DNA of 40,114 nt, from assembly GCA_002702895.1 (NCBI GenBank), contig PACX01000010.1, positions 1 to 40,114 of the forward strand. Reading direction: 5' to 3'. Source of the stretch: Flavobacteriaceae bacterium (GTDB lineage: Bacteria; Bacteroidota; Bacteroidia; Flavobacteriales; Flavobacteriaceae). Of this stretch, positions 25,872 to 35,226 are shown piece by piece. How positions within the stretch are numbered: the first letter of the stretch is position 1; every line of letters begins with the position of its first letter. The translations under genes and the position numbers were made by a program. A model generated the notes under the pieces. It saw only the letters and a list, made by a program, of their open reading frames with translations. It did not search any database and was not told the DNA's origin.

Positions 25872-26924
25872 TTAAGTGAGATAATTTGTAAAGAAATTTT
25901 TATCCCAAGAATCGTTAGGGTTGTATTTAAGAACCCCATTTTGAATGTAATACGGAGAATCAATATTATTTGAATAGATTTCCCCTGTTCCTAGGCCTTG
26001 GTGTAAAAAGGAGGAATTCTTATATGACCATTGTGAAATGGCATTCAAACCAATATTGCTTTCTAAAGCACTGGTCACCCAGAAATTAATTCCTAAATTT
26101 TTAGCAGACTGAATCCAGCTTTCAGAGTTTTGTATACCACCGATTAAACTGGGCTTAAGGACAATATAGTCTGGCTTTATATTATTCAACATTTTGTCTT
26201 GATCGGCAACAGAATAAGCGCCGATTAGCTCTTCATCTAGCGCTATTGAAATTGGAGATTTTTCACAAAGAGACGCCATTTCATCCCATTGATTTACTTG
26301 AATTGGCTGCTCAATGGAGTGAATGTTAAATTTAGAAAGTTTACTTAGTTTTTTTAAGGCAGATTCCTTTGAGAAGGATCCATTGGCATCTAGCCTTAAT
26401 TCTAAATCATATTCAGAATATTCTGAACGAATAAACTTTAATAAGTCACACTCTTCTGTAAAGTTTAATGACCCTATTTTAATCTTCAAACAAGAGAATC
26501 CTTTTCGAATTTTATCACTTATTTGTTTTTTCATAAAGCTATGGCTTCCCATCCAAATTAGACCATTAATTGGAATTCCATTCTGCCCCGTTGTAAGATT
26601 AGAATTAGAAAAAATAAAAGGGCTTTCGCTGTTCAATGATCTAAATGCTGTTTCAAGGCCAAATGAAATGGCAGGAAACTTTATTAAATCTTTGGATAAT
26701 TTATCAAAACCCAAATGAATTTTTTTACAAACTTCTTTAAGTTTTGTTTCAAACGAAGATATAGGATCTGGACTTAGCTCAGGAATTAAACTACACTCCC
26801 CAATGCCAAAAGAGCTTTTAGTTTTAATTATTATAAACCAACTTTCTTTACTTGTTAAAATACCCCTGGAGGTTCCAGAGGGAGTTTTGAACTTTAATAT
26901 ATGTTTAAAATAAGAAGCTTTCAT
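25872..26924 (-). CDS. menC: o-Succinylbenzoate synthase
   Basis: 350 residues, enolase superfamily. It dehydrates SHCHC to o-succinylbenzoate. The catalytic framework is visible: the KxK motif in CLKIKIGSLNF near 145-155, metal ligands in LRLDANGSFS (Asp), IHSIEQPIQ (Glu) and ALDEELIGAY (Asp), and the second Lys in IVLKPSLIGGI near 262. The capping domain at the N-terminus (FKTPSGTSRGILTSK) is typical. It lies 2 bp after menA and 1 bp before menE. Confidence 0.93.
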   Translation of the reverse strand: MKASYFKHILKFKTPSGTSRGILTSKESWFIIIKTKSSFGIGECSLIPELSPDPISSFETKLKEVCKKIHLGFDKLSKDLIKFPAISFGLETAFRSLNSESPFIFSNSNLTTGQNGIPINGLIWMGSHSFMKKQISDKIRKGFSCLKIKIGSLNFTEECDLLKFIRSEYSEYDLELRLDANGSFSKESALKKLSKLSKFNIHSIEQPIQVNQWDEMASLCEKSPISIALDEELIGAYSVADQDKMLNNIKPDYIVLKPSLIGGIQNSESWIQSAKNLGINFWVTSALESNIGLNAISQWSYKNSSFLHQGLGTGEIYSNNIDSPYYIQNGVLKYNPNDSWDKNFFTNYLT

Positions 26925-26926
26925 GG

Positions 26927-27838
26927 CTATAAGAATACTAAATAATGAATTGATAAGATTATAGCGTATAAAAAAACAGAAAAGACCAAAGGCCTTAAGT
27001 ATAAATCAAAATCTTTTTCATGAGAAACTTTATAAACTTTATAAGCCTGAAATAGCAGGGCTAATACTAATAAAATGAAAAAAATTGTCAATAAAACTGA
27101 TTTTATTTTAATTAAAAAATGGAATTTTAACATTAAAATAATCGATAATATCAATAAAGCAGAATGATATATTTTAGATTTAGGAAGGCCAATTATTACA
27201 ACAAGAGTATTTTTTTTGTTTTCAAAATCATTTTTAATGTCTCTCATATTGTTTAGGTTTAAAACTCCAACACTCAAGAAGCCTATGACACAAGCAGGAT
27301 AAATTAGAGAAAAATTAAAATAACTTGTGAACAAGAAATTAGATCCTAATACGCTAACTAAGCCAAAAAAAATAAAAACAAAAACATCTCCAAGGCCAAC
27401 ATACCCATATGCATTAGATCCAATTGTATATTTTATTGCTGAAATAATTGCTAGAATACCTAAAAAAATAAATAAAGCAAGATTTATGAAATTATTTTTA
27501 AAAGAAATAGAGACTAGTATAATTGTTAAAAGGAAACATACAAGAGCGCTTATAATAACTAGATTCTTCATTTCATTTTCTTTAATTTCCCCGCTTTGTA
27601 GAGCTCTTTTGGGCCCAATTCTTTTTTTGTCAGTCCCTTTTACTCCATCTCCATAGTCATTTGCAAAATTTGAAAGAATCTGGTATGAAGCAGTAGTTAA
27701 TATGGCAAGTAAAAAAATAGAAAGATTAAACTTGTTGTCGTTTAAACTTGAAAAAGAGCCTATCAAAACACCAGAAACAGACAATGGGATTGTTCGAAGT
27801 CTAGCTGCTGAAATCCATACATTTAATTTTGAAGCCAT
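26927..27838 (-). CDS. menA: 1,4-Dihydroxy-2-naphthoate polyprenyltransferase
   Basis: 303 residues, UbiA-type membrane prenyltransferase with about eight or nine helices. The aspartate motifs that bind Mg-prenyl diphosphate are NDYGDGVKGTDKKR near 64-77 and NNMRDIKND near 198-206. It joins the polyprenyl tail to DHNA at the inner membrane. I use the ATG at 27836-27838; an in-frame TTG four codons upstream (27850) is possible. It follows menB by 32 bp in the men operon. Confidence 0.93.
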   Translation of the reverse strand: MASKLNVWISAARLRTIPLSVSGVLIGSFSSLNDNKFNLSIFLLAILTTASYQILSNFANDYGDGVKGTDKKRIGPKRALQSGEIKENEMKNLVIISALVCFLLTIILVSISFKNNFINLALFIFLGILAIISAIKYTIGSNAYGYVGLGDVFVFIFFGLVSVLGSNFLFTSYFNFSLIYPACVIGFLSVGVLNLNNMRDIKNDFENKKNTLVVIIGLPKSKIYHSALLILSIILMLKFHFLIKIKSVLLTIFFILLVLALLFQAYKVYKVSHEKDFDLYLRPLVFSVFLYAIILSIHYLVFL

Positions 27839-27870
27839 CTTGTTTAACAAATAATTATATATGATTAGAT

Positions 27871-28692
27871 CTAAGGGAACTTTGGATATTTCTTAAAGTT
27901 GGGATCCCTTTTTTCTAGAAATGCATTTTTACCTTCTTGCGCCTCTTCTGTAAGATAATATAACAATGTAGCATCTCCTGCAAGCTGCATTAAACCATGC
28001 TGCCCATCAAGCTCAGCATTAAGACTCCTTTTAATCATTCTTAAGGCTAAAGGGCTTCTTTTTTGCATAATTACACACCATTCTAAAACAGTTTTTTCTA
28101 AAAGATTTAAAGGAACAACCTTGTTAACCATCCCCATTTTGAGAGCCTCATTAGCAGAATATTGTTCACATAAAAACCATATCTCTCTAGCCTTTTTTTG
28201 GCCAACATGTCTAGCTAAATATGAAGCTCCAAAACCTCCGTCAAAGCTACCAACTTTAGGACCAGTTTGTCCAAAAATAGCATTTTCACTTGCTATTGTT
28301 AGGTCACACACAACATGTAAAACATGACCTCCTCCAATAGCATAACCATTAACCATAGCAATTACTGGCTTAGGAATTTCTCGAATCTTTTTATGGAGAT
28401 CTAAAACATTTAATCTTGGGACTCCATCATCTCCTATGTAGCCGCCTGCACCTTTTACATTTTGATCTCCACCACTACAAAAAGCTTTCTTCCCAGCGCC
28501 TGTTATTACAACAATATCTATATCTGTTCTTTCTTTACAAATATCCATAGCTTCAAGCATTTGAATATTTGTTTCAGGCCTAAAAGCATTATAAACCTTA
28601 GGGCGATTAATAGTTATTTTGGCCACTCCATTATAAAAATCAAAATTTATATCAGAGTATTTTTTAACATTATTCCATTTGACTTTCATCAT
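27871..28692 (-). CDS. menB: 1,4-Dihydroxy-2-naphthoyl-CoA synthase
   Basis: 273 residues, crotonase fold. It cyclises o-succinylbenzoyl-CoA to DHNA-CoA. Visible motifs: [16 protein letters not shown] near 26-41, [18 protein letters not shown] near 68-85, [22 protein letters not shown] near 112-133 (oxyanion hole) and [21 protein letters not shown] near 142-162, followed by the MenB-type C-terminus. Two ATGs are adjacent at 28687-28692; either could be used. Confidence 0.95.
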   Translation of the reverse strand: MMKVKWNNVKKYSDINFDFYNGVAKITINRPKVYNAFRPETNIQMLEAMDICKERTDIDIVVITGAGKKAFCSGGDQNVKGAGGYIGDDGVPRLNVLDLHKKIREIPKPVIAMVNGYAIGGGHVLHVVCDLTIASENAIFGQTGPKVGSFDGGFGASYLARHVGQKKAREIWFLCEQYSANEALKMGMVNKVVPLNLLEKTVLEWCVIMQKRSPLALRMIKRSLNAELDGQHGLMQLAGDATLLYYLTEEAQEGKNAFLEKRDPNFKKYPKFP

Positions 28693-28734
28693 AAAATTTT
28701 TTTAAAGATAAGGCTTTCTTCAGCTTTTTAAATA

Positions 28735-30504
28735 TTAGTTTTTAGACAAATATTTAAAATAATTTTTTAGGGTTTTAGAGCTTATTTCAGAAGGAGTTGA
28801 TATTTCTAAAATTTTTGGCTTTAAAGAATTTTTAAAAAAGGTTTTTAATGCTTTTGTAATTCCAGACTTGGAGCTCTTTTTTTGATAATTAAAACCATAC
28901 AGTTTTGCTAAATATTTAGCGTTTAAAGAATGATTGTTTTCTATAAATTTTGAAAAAATTTTATTGTCTTTATGACCAGGTAAAATTCGAAAAATCCCAC
29001 CACCACCATTATTAATAATTATAATTCTAAAGCTAGATTTAATATAAGAATTCCAAAGGCCATTTATATCATAAAAAAAACTTATATCGCCTGTTATTAA
29101 AAGAGTTGGGCCTGAGGAAACAGCAGCTGCGCCAACTGCTGTTGACGTACTTCCGTCAATTCCGCTTGTTCCCCGATTACAATAAATTGCATTAGAGGAG
29201 TGAATTTTAAAAAGTTGTAGATATCTTATGGGAGAGCTATTAGCTACTTGAACCTGAAAAGCAAGAGGAATGCTAGAAGATATAATTGAAAAAACAATTA
29301 AATCTGAAAATGGAGCATTTTTTAAAAAAAGTTTATGAGGAGCTATTCTTTGATTAGAGATTTTTTTCCATGAATTGTAATAGTTGAAATCAGAATTTTT
29401 AATAAACTTGGCTTTTTGAAAAAAAAGATTAGGGTTTTTAAGAATATGTTTAACCCCAACATAATAAGTATCATTGGCCTTGCCTAACCCAACATGAAGA
29501 TGAAGTTGAGGGGAAAAATCTCTTAAAAAAGACTTAACCTTTTTTGAGACAATCATTCCACCGATTGTAATAAGTAGAGTTGGACGAATAGATTTGAAAA
29601 CTTCAGTACTGTTTTTTAAAAGCTCAATAGGGGCAATTATTTTGTCTATATTTCCAAAAAAAGAATCATCTTCTATGTTTGAGGTGGTTTCTTTTAGTAC
29701 AACAATATTAGAATTAGATTTTATTTTATTAATAGTTTTTGTAGTTAAATAATTTGGAGAGCAACAGCCAATTAAAACAATAATTTTAGAGTGCTTTTTA
29801 AAAATATTAGGATTAAAATTGTCAGAACTTTTTGAAACAGGAGAAGAGGGCCTGTTCTTTTTAGAAAGGGAAATAGTGGGGTTTTCTACAAAGTTATATA
29901 ATGGTTCTTCTAGCGGGATATTAATATGTATAGGCTTATTTAGCTCAATACAATTATAAAAACTTTTTTCAAGCAGCTTTTCATTATAGACCTGAACATC
30001 AGACTGTAATTTGTCAATTGATTTTTTGTTAACAGGAAGTTTGATTAGTTTTTGTTGATTGCTTTTGCTGATTGCCTGAGTTTGGTGGTTAAGATCTTGC
30101 ATTAGAGAATCAGAGCTTAATATATTTTTTCCAAAAACATTAATCTGATCAATAGTTTGTCCATCCCCGATATTTATTTTGTAAACAGGTCTATCAGCGG
30201 AAATAACAATCAAAGGAATTTCACTGTAAAAAGCTTCGGCAATTGAAGGAGAATAGTTCAGTAAAGCAGAGCCAGAGGTGCACAAAAGTAAAGCGGGGAG
30301 TTTAGTTTGTTGTGCAATTCCAAGTGCAAAAAACCCAGCTGACCTTTCATCAATTACACTATAGCACTTGAATTTTTCATTAGATGCAAACCCAATTGCT
30401 AAAGGGGCATTTCTTGATCCAGGAGAGATGACAATATGCTTTATTCCTATTTTTATACAATAAAGGATTATTGTTTGAGCAGAAGGAATTTTGGGATACA
30501 TCAT
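28735..30504 (-). CDS. menD: SEPHCHC synthase
   Basis: 589 residues. A thiamine diphosphate enzyme that adds 2-oxoglutarate-derived succinic semialdehyde to isochorismate. The N-terminal region has VISPGSRNAPLAIGFA near 27-42 (substrate Arg) and the catalytic-type Glu region DERSAGFFALG. The C-terminal ThDP-binding region has TSGIDGSTSTAVGAA, LLITGDISFFYDINGLWN near 465-485 (GD...N motif) and IIINNGGGGIF. It is full length. It sits between menF (32 bp upstream) and menB (42 bp downstream). Confidence 0.95.
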   Translation of the reverse strand: MMYPKIPSAQTIILYCIKIGIKHIVISPGSRNAPLAIGFASNEKFKCYSVIDERSAGFFALGIAQQTKLPALLLCTSGSALLNYSPSIAEAFYSEIPLIVISADRPVYKINIGDGQTIDQINVFGKNILSSDSLMQDLNHQTQAISKSNQQKLIKLPVNKKSIDKLQSDVQVYNEKLLEKSFYNCIELNKPIHINIPLEEPLYNFVENPTISLSKKNRPSSPVSKSSDNFNPNIFKKHSKIIVLIGCCSPNYLTTKTINKIKSNSNIVVLKETTSNIEDDSFFGNIDKIIAPIELLKNSTEVFKSIRPTLLITIGGMIVSKKVKSFLRDFSPQLHLHVGLGKANDTYYVGVKHILKNPNLFFQKAKFIKNSDFNYYNSWKKISNQRIAPHKLFLKNAPFSDLIVFSIISSSIPLAFQVQVANSSPIRYLQLFKIHSSNAIYCNRGTSGIDGSTSTAVGAAAVSSGPTLLITGDISFFYDINGLWNSYIKSSFRIIIINNGGGGIFRILPGHKDNKIFSKFIENNHSLNAKYLAKLYGFNYQKKSSKSGITKALKTFFKNSLKPKILEISTPSEISSKTLKNYFKYLSKN

Positions 30505-30536
30505 TGACTTACAAATGTACTAAATGAATTAATGGA

Positions 30537-31583
30537 CTATATACAAATAGCTCTCAAAATTGTTTGGGACTTTTCCATAATTTCTTCCCATTCTTTTTCA
30601 GGCAAGCTATCCTTTGTTATTCCTCCTCCTACAAAAACGTTAGCTTGATTTTTTTTAATTTGTGCACACCTTAGATTTACAAAAAGCCTACAATTATTTC
30701 GATTGATAAAGCCTAGATATCCAGAATAAAAAGATCTATCATGGCTCTCTTTTTCTTCAATAATTGAGATAGCAGTATTTTTTGGCACCCCTGCTACTGC
30801 AGGTGTTGGATGAATTGCGCTGAGAATTTCAATAGGTTTAGAATTTGTAATGCCAGTTAAAATAGTTTTCAAATGATCAATATTCCCTGCTTTTGAAGTA
30901 TGTGTTTTTTGAGCTTGTAAACTTTTACAATATGGAATTAAGTCTTTCTGAATTTCATCTTGAACTATTTTTTGTTCTAATATTTCTTTCTTCCCCCATT
31001 TTGAAACGGCTCTTGTTTTTGTTCCTGCAAGCGCCATTGTAGTTATTTTTTTATCCTTAATAGTTAAGAGGGTTTCAGGGCTTGCACCTATCCAAAAACC
31101 TTCATTTGGATGATAAAACAAATAGCAAAAAGCCATAGGATTAGAATTTAATAGTCTTTGAAAATAATTAGAGAAATTATTTTCATTAGCATCAATTTTA
31201 AAACATTCAGAATAAACTAACTTGTTTAATTCTGTTGTTGAAATTTTAGAAATAATATCAGTAATGGTTTTTAGATAAGTCTTTTTTTGCTTAAAAAATA
31301 AATTAGATTTTATTTTATTTTTTTTTGACCAAAAAGCACTATTATCCGAATCAACTTTAGTAGAATAAGTTTTGTCTTGAGGAATTAGGTAGCCTTTCTT
31401 TTTTGGGCTAAAAGGCATTATTATAAAACCCGGATCATCTTTTAGAAAAATTGGAGAAACAGTGTCTTTTTTAGCAATATTTAAGGTCAATATATTAGAG
31501 TCAGGCAATTTATAAGCAACGAAAGGAGTTTCATTCTTATGAAAGGCATTTAATTTTGAAAAGAATAAACTATTAGAAATCAT
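30537..31583 (-). CDS. menF: Isochorismate synthase
   Basis: 348 residues. The chorismate-binding fold is recognisable by WIGASPETLLTI near 168, MALAGTKTRA near 183, IHPTPAVAGVPK near 255 and the C-terminal VFVGGGITKDSLPEKEWEE near 315-333. It makes isochorismate from chorismate, the entry step to menaquinone. An anthranilate or siderophore synthase is possible by fold alone, but its place directly upstream of menD settles the role. The ATG is 26 bp downstream of the ubiE stop. Confidence 0.92.
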   Translation of the reverse strand: MISNSLFFSKLNAFHKNETPFVAYKLPDSNILTLNIAKKDTVSPIFLKDDPGFIIMPFSPKKKGYLIPQDKTYSTKVDSDNSAFWSKKNKIKSNLFFKQKKTYLKTITDIISKISTTELNKLVYSECFKIDANENNFSNYFQRLLNSNPMAFCYLFYHPNEGFWIGASPETLLTIKDKKITTMALAGTKTRAVSKWGKKEILEQKIVQDEIQKDLIPYCKSLQAQKTHTSKAGNIDHLKTILTGITNSKPIEILSAIHPTPAVAGVPKNTAISIIEEKESHDRSFYSGYLGFINRNNCRLFVNLRCAQIKKNQANVFVGGGITKDSLPEKEWEEIMEKSQTILRAICI

Positions 31584-31609
31584 GTATAATTTATAAAACA
31601 GCTTTAATA

Positions 31610-32326
31610 TTACTTTTGTGCGATATATATGGATGTAGCTCCGAGCATTTGTTCTGTCGTTTTAATATTTTTAAAACCACACTTTTTTAAAATTTCAACA
31701 AATTTATTTCCACTAGGAAATTTTTCAGCGGATTTCTGCAAGTAATTATAAGCAGATTTATCTTTTGAAAAAAGAAGGCCTAAAAATGGAATATAAACCT
31801 TGCTAATAATAAAGTAAAAAAACCTAATGATTGGATTTTTAGGAATTGAACTTTCTAAGATTATTAATTTTCCATTTTCCTTCAAAACCCTTCTGCTCTC
31901 ATCCAATCCTTTAATCAGGTTTTGAAAATTTCTCACACCAAATCCAATTGTTATTACATCAAAATAATTATTTGAATAAGCAAGGCTTTCAGCATCGCCA
32001 GAGATAAGATCTATTTTATCAGAAAGGTTTTGTTTAAGAATTTTTTGTCTTCCTAGATCTAACATTTTTTCAGAAATATCCAAGCCAATTATTTTTGCAC
32101 CCTCTATATTTGCAAGCTCCAAAGCGATGTCTCCAGTCCCTGTTGCAATATCTAAGACACGTTTAGGCATACTTTCTTTAGCAATTTCATAAACTTTTTT
32201 TCTCCATTTAATATCATTTCCAAAAGTAATTAGTTTGTTTATAAAGTCATATTCAATTGATATTGCATTGAACATGTTTTCTACTTGTGTTTTTTTAGAA
32301 GTGCCTAGCTTTTGATTTGGCTTCAT
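31610..32326 (-). CDS. ubiE: Demethylmenaquinone methyltransferase
   Basis: 238 residues, SAM-dependent class I methyltransferase of the UbiE/MenG family. Motif I is VLDIATGTGDIALELA near 56-71. The family signatures YDFINKLITFGNDIKWRKK and ITIGFGVRNFQNLIKGLDE are also present. It performs the last step of menaquinone synthesis; flavobacteria make no ubiquinone, so the substrate is demethylmenaquinone. It is the first gene of the men operon and has a good -7 box upstream. Confidence 0.94.
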   Translation of the reverse strand: MKPNQKLGTSKKTQVENMFNAISIEYDFINKLITFGNDIKWRKKVYEIAKESMPKRVLDIATGTGDIALELANIEGAKIIGLDISEKMLDLGRQKILKQNLSDKIDLISGDAESLAYSNNYFDVITIGFGVRNFQNLIKGLDESRRVLKENGKLIILESSIPKNPIIRFFYFIISKVYIPFLGLLFSKDKSAYNYLQKSAEKFPSGNKFVEILKKCGFKNIKTTEQMLGATSIYIAQK

Positions 32327-32347
32327 TTATATGAATTATATCATGGG

Positions 32348-32355
32348 CAAAGATA
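32348..32355 (-). promoter_or_regulatory. Candidate -7 box for the ubiE-men operon
   Basis: The minus strand reads TATCTTTG, a match to TAnnTTTG, 21 bp before the ubiE ATG. The predicted leader is about 15 nt. The -33 region is not distinctive. Confidence 0.5.
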
Positions 32356-32388
32356 ATTAATTAGGTCTATTGAAATTAGGATTATGTT

Positions 32389-32724
32389 TTAATATAACAA
32401 ATGCTTTTTATTGCTATTTCTCCATCCGGATTGATATTTATAATTAACAAAAAAAACTTTTAAATCAGACTGATATTCATAATCTACAAAGAAGACTTTT
32501 TTGTCTGAAAGATATTGTTGATTAACAAAATACCATAGACCTGAATTGCCATCTGTTTGATAAGGCTGACTTACTTTAAACACATTCAAATCTGCTTGAT
32601 ACTCATGTTTAACAACAAACACTTTTAAATCTGCTTGATATGATTTATTAGAAGAATATATTTTCTGAGATTTTAAAGAGATACTAAAAAACAGAAAAAA
32701 GATTATTGACAGCAAATTTTTCAT
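32389..32724 (-). CDS. Exported tandem-repeat protein, DUF6150-like
   Basis: 111 residues. A signal peptide (KNLLSIIFFLFFSISLKSQ) is followed by about 85 residues made almost wholly of a 12-14-residue repeat. The repeat centres on YQADLKVFVV: SYQADLKVFVV, EYQADLNVFKV, PYQTDGNSGLWYFV, QYLSDKKVFFV, EYQSDLKVFFV, KYQSGW. Each unit looks like one or two short beta strands. This pattern fits the small Bacteroidota family known as DUF6150. No enzymatic residues stand out. It is transcribed alone from a -7-like box just upstream, with a 62-bp gap to ubiE. Confidence 0.7.
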   Translation of the reverse strand: MKNLLSIIFFLFFSISLKSQKIYSSNKSYQADLKVFVVKHEYQADLNVFKVSQPYQTDGNSGLWYFVNQQYLSDKKVFFVDYEYQSDLKVFFVNYKYQSGWRNSNKKHLLY

Positions 32725-32737
32725 ACAAAGATTTGTT

Positions 32738-32745
32738 CAAAAATA
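32738..32745 (-). promoter_or_regulatory. Candidate -7 box for the repeat-protein gene
   Basis: The minus strand reads TATTTTTG (TAnnTTTG match), 13 bp before the ATG at 32724. The implied leader is under 10 nt, close to leaderless. Confidence 0.4.
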
Positions 32746-32768
32746 ATGCCATGAAATAAATCATTAAA

Positions 32769-34217
32769 TCATATTTTCCATCCTTGTCTATATTGTCTAG
32801 TAACAAACTGATTTGCCGCCTCGAGGTTTGTAATTTTCATATTTTCTCCATCCCATAGAAGTTTTTTCCTTGCAAAAAAGTCAAAACCTCCTTTAGAATT
32901 TTCTTTTCTTAGCATATAGCTTCTAATAGCTAAATTCCCCATTAAAACTGTTTCAGTCATTGGTCCAGCATAATCAAAAGAAGAGGTCAGCTCTAAATGT
33001 TCTTTACTGTTAAATCCAGCTTTACATGCATCTACCCATTTTCTTTGGTGGCCATATTCAGGTTCAGGCATTTTTTCAGTTTCAGGCCCAAATTCGGTTC
33101 CTCCATCATACAAATATAACTTTGGAGTTAGAGGAGAGCTGTCATTAATGTTTGTTGAGATAATTCCCTTTTCTCCAATCATTAAGACGCCATTATAACT
33201 TCCGGGCCCCCCGATATCATCATTAGCAGGAATAATTTCAGGATGAGGAGGACGAATACCCCCATCAGTCCAAGTTAATTGCATTGGAGTATTATTTTTT
33301 TTAGTTGCCCCAAAGTTTAAAGTAATTAATGATGATGGAGGACAGCCTTCAGGGTAATAATCGGCATTCCACATTTTAGTGTATACGCTACCCACACTAC
33401 ATTCTGCATCTTTTGGATATTTTAACCCCAGCGTTCTAAAAGGAATATCAATTAAATGGCAACCAACATCTCCCAATGCTCCTGTCCCATATTCCCACCA
33501 CCCTCTCCAATTAAATGGATGTAAATTAGGGGTGTAAGCTTTTTCACTAGCAGGACCTAGCCATAAATTCCAGTTTAAAGAATCTGGCTTTTGGCTGGCA
33601 TCGGGACTAGGCATCTCAACCCCTTGAGGCCAAACAGGTCTATTTGTCCAAACCTTAACTTCGGAAATTTTGCCAACTTTACCGGAATCTATCCAGCCTT
33701 GAACCATTTTTAATAGAGGGTTAGATCCCCCCTGATTACCCATTTGGGTTACAACCTTTTGCTTTCGAGCCAACTCGGTAAGCAATCTAGCTTCTCTAAT
33801 ATTATGAGTAATTGGCTTTTGAACATATACGTGCTTCTTTCTTTCCATTGCATAAACAGCTGCAGGTCCATGCACATGGTCTGGAGTAGAAATGGTTACA
33901 GCATCTATATCTTTTTCTTTGTCAAGCATCTCTCTGAAATCTGAATACAGCTTTGCTTTAGGAAACTTTTTAACAGATCTTTTAGCGCTTCCAGAAAAAT
34001 CAACATCACATAATGCTACTATTCTTTCACGCCCATTTACTGAGGCATTTGCAATATCACTAGACCCTTTTCCGCCAGAGCCAATAGCAGCCAGGTTTAA
34101 TTGATCACTTGGTGAGGTATAGCCATTTCCCCCTAAGACGTTTCTTGGAACAATAAAAAATCCAGCGCCTAAAACAGTAGATTTTTTGATGAAATTTCTT
34201 CTAGATTTTTTATTCAT
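32769..34217 (-). CDS. Tat-exported Gfo/Idh/MocA-family oxidoreductase
   Basis: 482 residues. The N-terminus is a twin-arginine signal (KSRRNFIKKSTVLGAGFFIV), so the protein is probably exported folded with its cofactor. A Rossmann NAD(P) site follows (LAAIGSGGKGSSDIANAS near 40-57). VTISTPDHVHGPAAVYAME near 105-123 and HVYVQKPITHNIREARLL near 129-146 hold the catalytic Lys equivalent in QKP. The C-terminal Bacteroidota-type domain includes WNLWLGPA and HPFNWRGWWEYGTGALGDVGCHLID. Relatives act on sugars or polyols, often in glycan breakdown; the substrate here is unknown. There is no sugar-utilisation locus around it. Confidence 0.88.
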   Translation of the reverse strand: MNKKSRRNFIKKSTVLGAGFFIVPRNVLGGNGYTSPSDQLNLAAIGSGGKGSSDIANASVNGRERIVALCDVDFSGSAKRSVKKFPKAKLYSDFREMLDKEKDIDAVTISTPDHVHGPAAVYAMERKKHVYVQKPITHNIREARLLTELARKQKVVTQMGNQGGSNPLLKMVQGWIDSGKVGKISEVKVWTNRPVWPQGVEMPSPDASQKPDSLNWNLWLGPASEKAYTPNLHPFNWRGWWEYGTGALGDVGCHLIDIPFRTLGLKYPKDAECSVGSVYTKMWNADYYPEGCPPSSLITLNFGATKKNNTPMQLTWTDGGIRPPHPEIIPANDDIGGPGSYNGVLMIGEKGIISTNINDSSPLTPKLYLYDGGTEFGPETEKMPEPEYGHQRKWVDACKAGFNSKEHLELTSSFDYAGPMTETVLMGNLAIRSYMLRKENSKGGFDFFARKKLLWDGENMKITNLEAANQFVTRQYRQGWKI

Positions 34218-34290
34218 AATGAAATTAGTTTTCTTAAAATTAACTTAATATCAGTAAGAATCAAAAGAATATTAACGCCTTTTTAAAAAA

Positions 34291-35217
34291 TTAATATTTT
34301 ATAATTTTAACCCTTGAAGGAGTGTCTTTTCCTATTATAATTGATAGAGTGCCTTCAGCAATTGCTTTAATTGTTTCTTTAATAGTATAAGGGTCTAGGG
34401 TTTTAGCCTCATCAGTAACTTTATGATAGTCGAGATCTTTGTCCATTGGGCTTGTAGAAAAGGTGTGAGCCGGGATTCCTAATCTAGCCAATGCAGCATT
34501 ATCAGATCTGTAAAAAAGTCTGAAAGCTATATATGGATCAGGAAAAACTTTGTATTCTGAATTAGTTAGGTTTTTCTGAATTATTTGACCAAAACTTGAT
34601 CGATCGAATCCTGTTATCCAAGCAGTTTTTGGCCCAAAAGGAGATTCCTTTCCAATCATTTCAATATTTATTCCTGCAACAATTTTTTCCGGATTAATTT
34701 GTTTTCCAAAATACTTAGAACCCAACAGCCCCATTTCTTCTGCAGTAAAAGCAATAAATAAAATGCTCCGACTATTAATTTTATTTTTAGAAAAAAACTC
34801 AGCAAGAGCAAGGACTGCAGTAACACCCGAAGCATTGTCATTAGCGCCATTAAAGATTTTGTCTCCCTCAAGATTATTTTTAGTTCCCAAATGATCATAA
34901 TGTGCAGAAATTATTACAAATTCATCTCTTTTCTCATTCCCTTTTATACAGCCAATTATATTAAAAAGAGAAAGGTCTCTATCTGTGAAATTTTGCCTGT
35001 ATGAGTCTAGGCCATCAAATTTTTCTAATCCAATTCTTTTAAATTCGGATTCTATATATTTTGCAGCCTTTTCAATTCCTAAAGTGCCAGCTTTTCTCCC
35101 GCCCATATTATCATTTGACAATGTATAAAGGTGTTTTTTAACTAATTTCTCTGAAATAATCTGAGAGATGCCATAATTAGCAATTAACAATATGGTTAGG
35201 GTAAATAGCTCTTTCAT
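34291..35217 (-). CDS. Exported M28-family zinc aminopeptidase
   Basis: 308 residues from the ATG at 35215-35217 (a TTG two codons earlier is less likely). A signal peptide (KELFTLTILLIANYGISQ) precedes an M28 domain. Zinc ligands and catalytic residues appear in order: FVIISAHYDHLG (His), FNGANDNASGV (bridging Asp), IAFTAEEMGLLGSKYF (catalytic Glu), YRSDNAALARLG (Asp) and DLDYHKVTDEAKTL (His). It releases amino acids from peptides outside the cytoplasm. It begins 9 bp after the small lipoprotein gene, with which it forms an operon. Confidence 0.9.
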   Translation of the reverse strand: MKELFTLTILLIANYGISQIISEKLVKKHLYTLSNDNMGGRKAGTLGIEKAAKYIESEFKRIGLEKFDGLDSYRQNFTDRDLSLFNIIGCIKGNEKRDEFVIISAHYDHLGTKNNLEGDKIFNGANDNASGVTAVLALAEFFSKNKINSRSILFIAFTAEEMGLLGSKYFGKQINPEKIVAGINIEMIGKESPFGPKTAWITGFDRSSFGQIIQKNLTNSEYKVFPDPYIAFRLFYRSDNAALARLGIPAHTFSTSPMDKDLDYHKVTDEAKTLDPYTIKETIKAIAEGTLSIIIGKDTPSRVKIIKY

Positions 35218-35226
35218 TAACAAATC

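Noticed and set aside
25871-25963. Upstream extension of MenE
   Set aside because: It lies within menC; the ATG 1 bp after the menC stop starts the expected protein.
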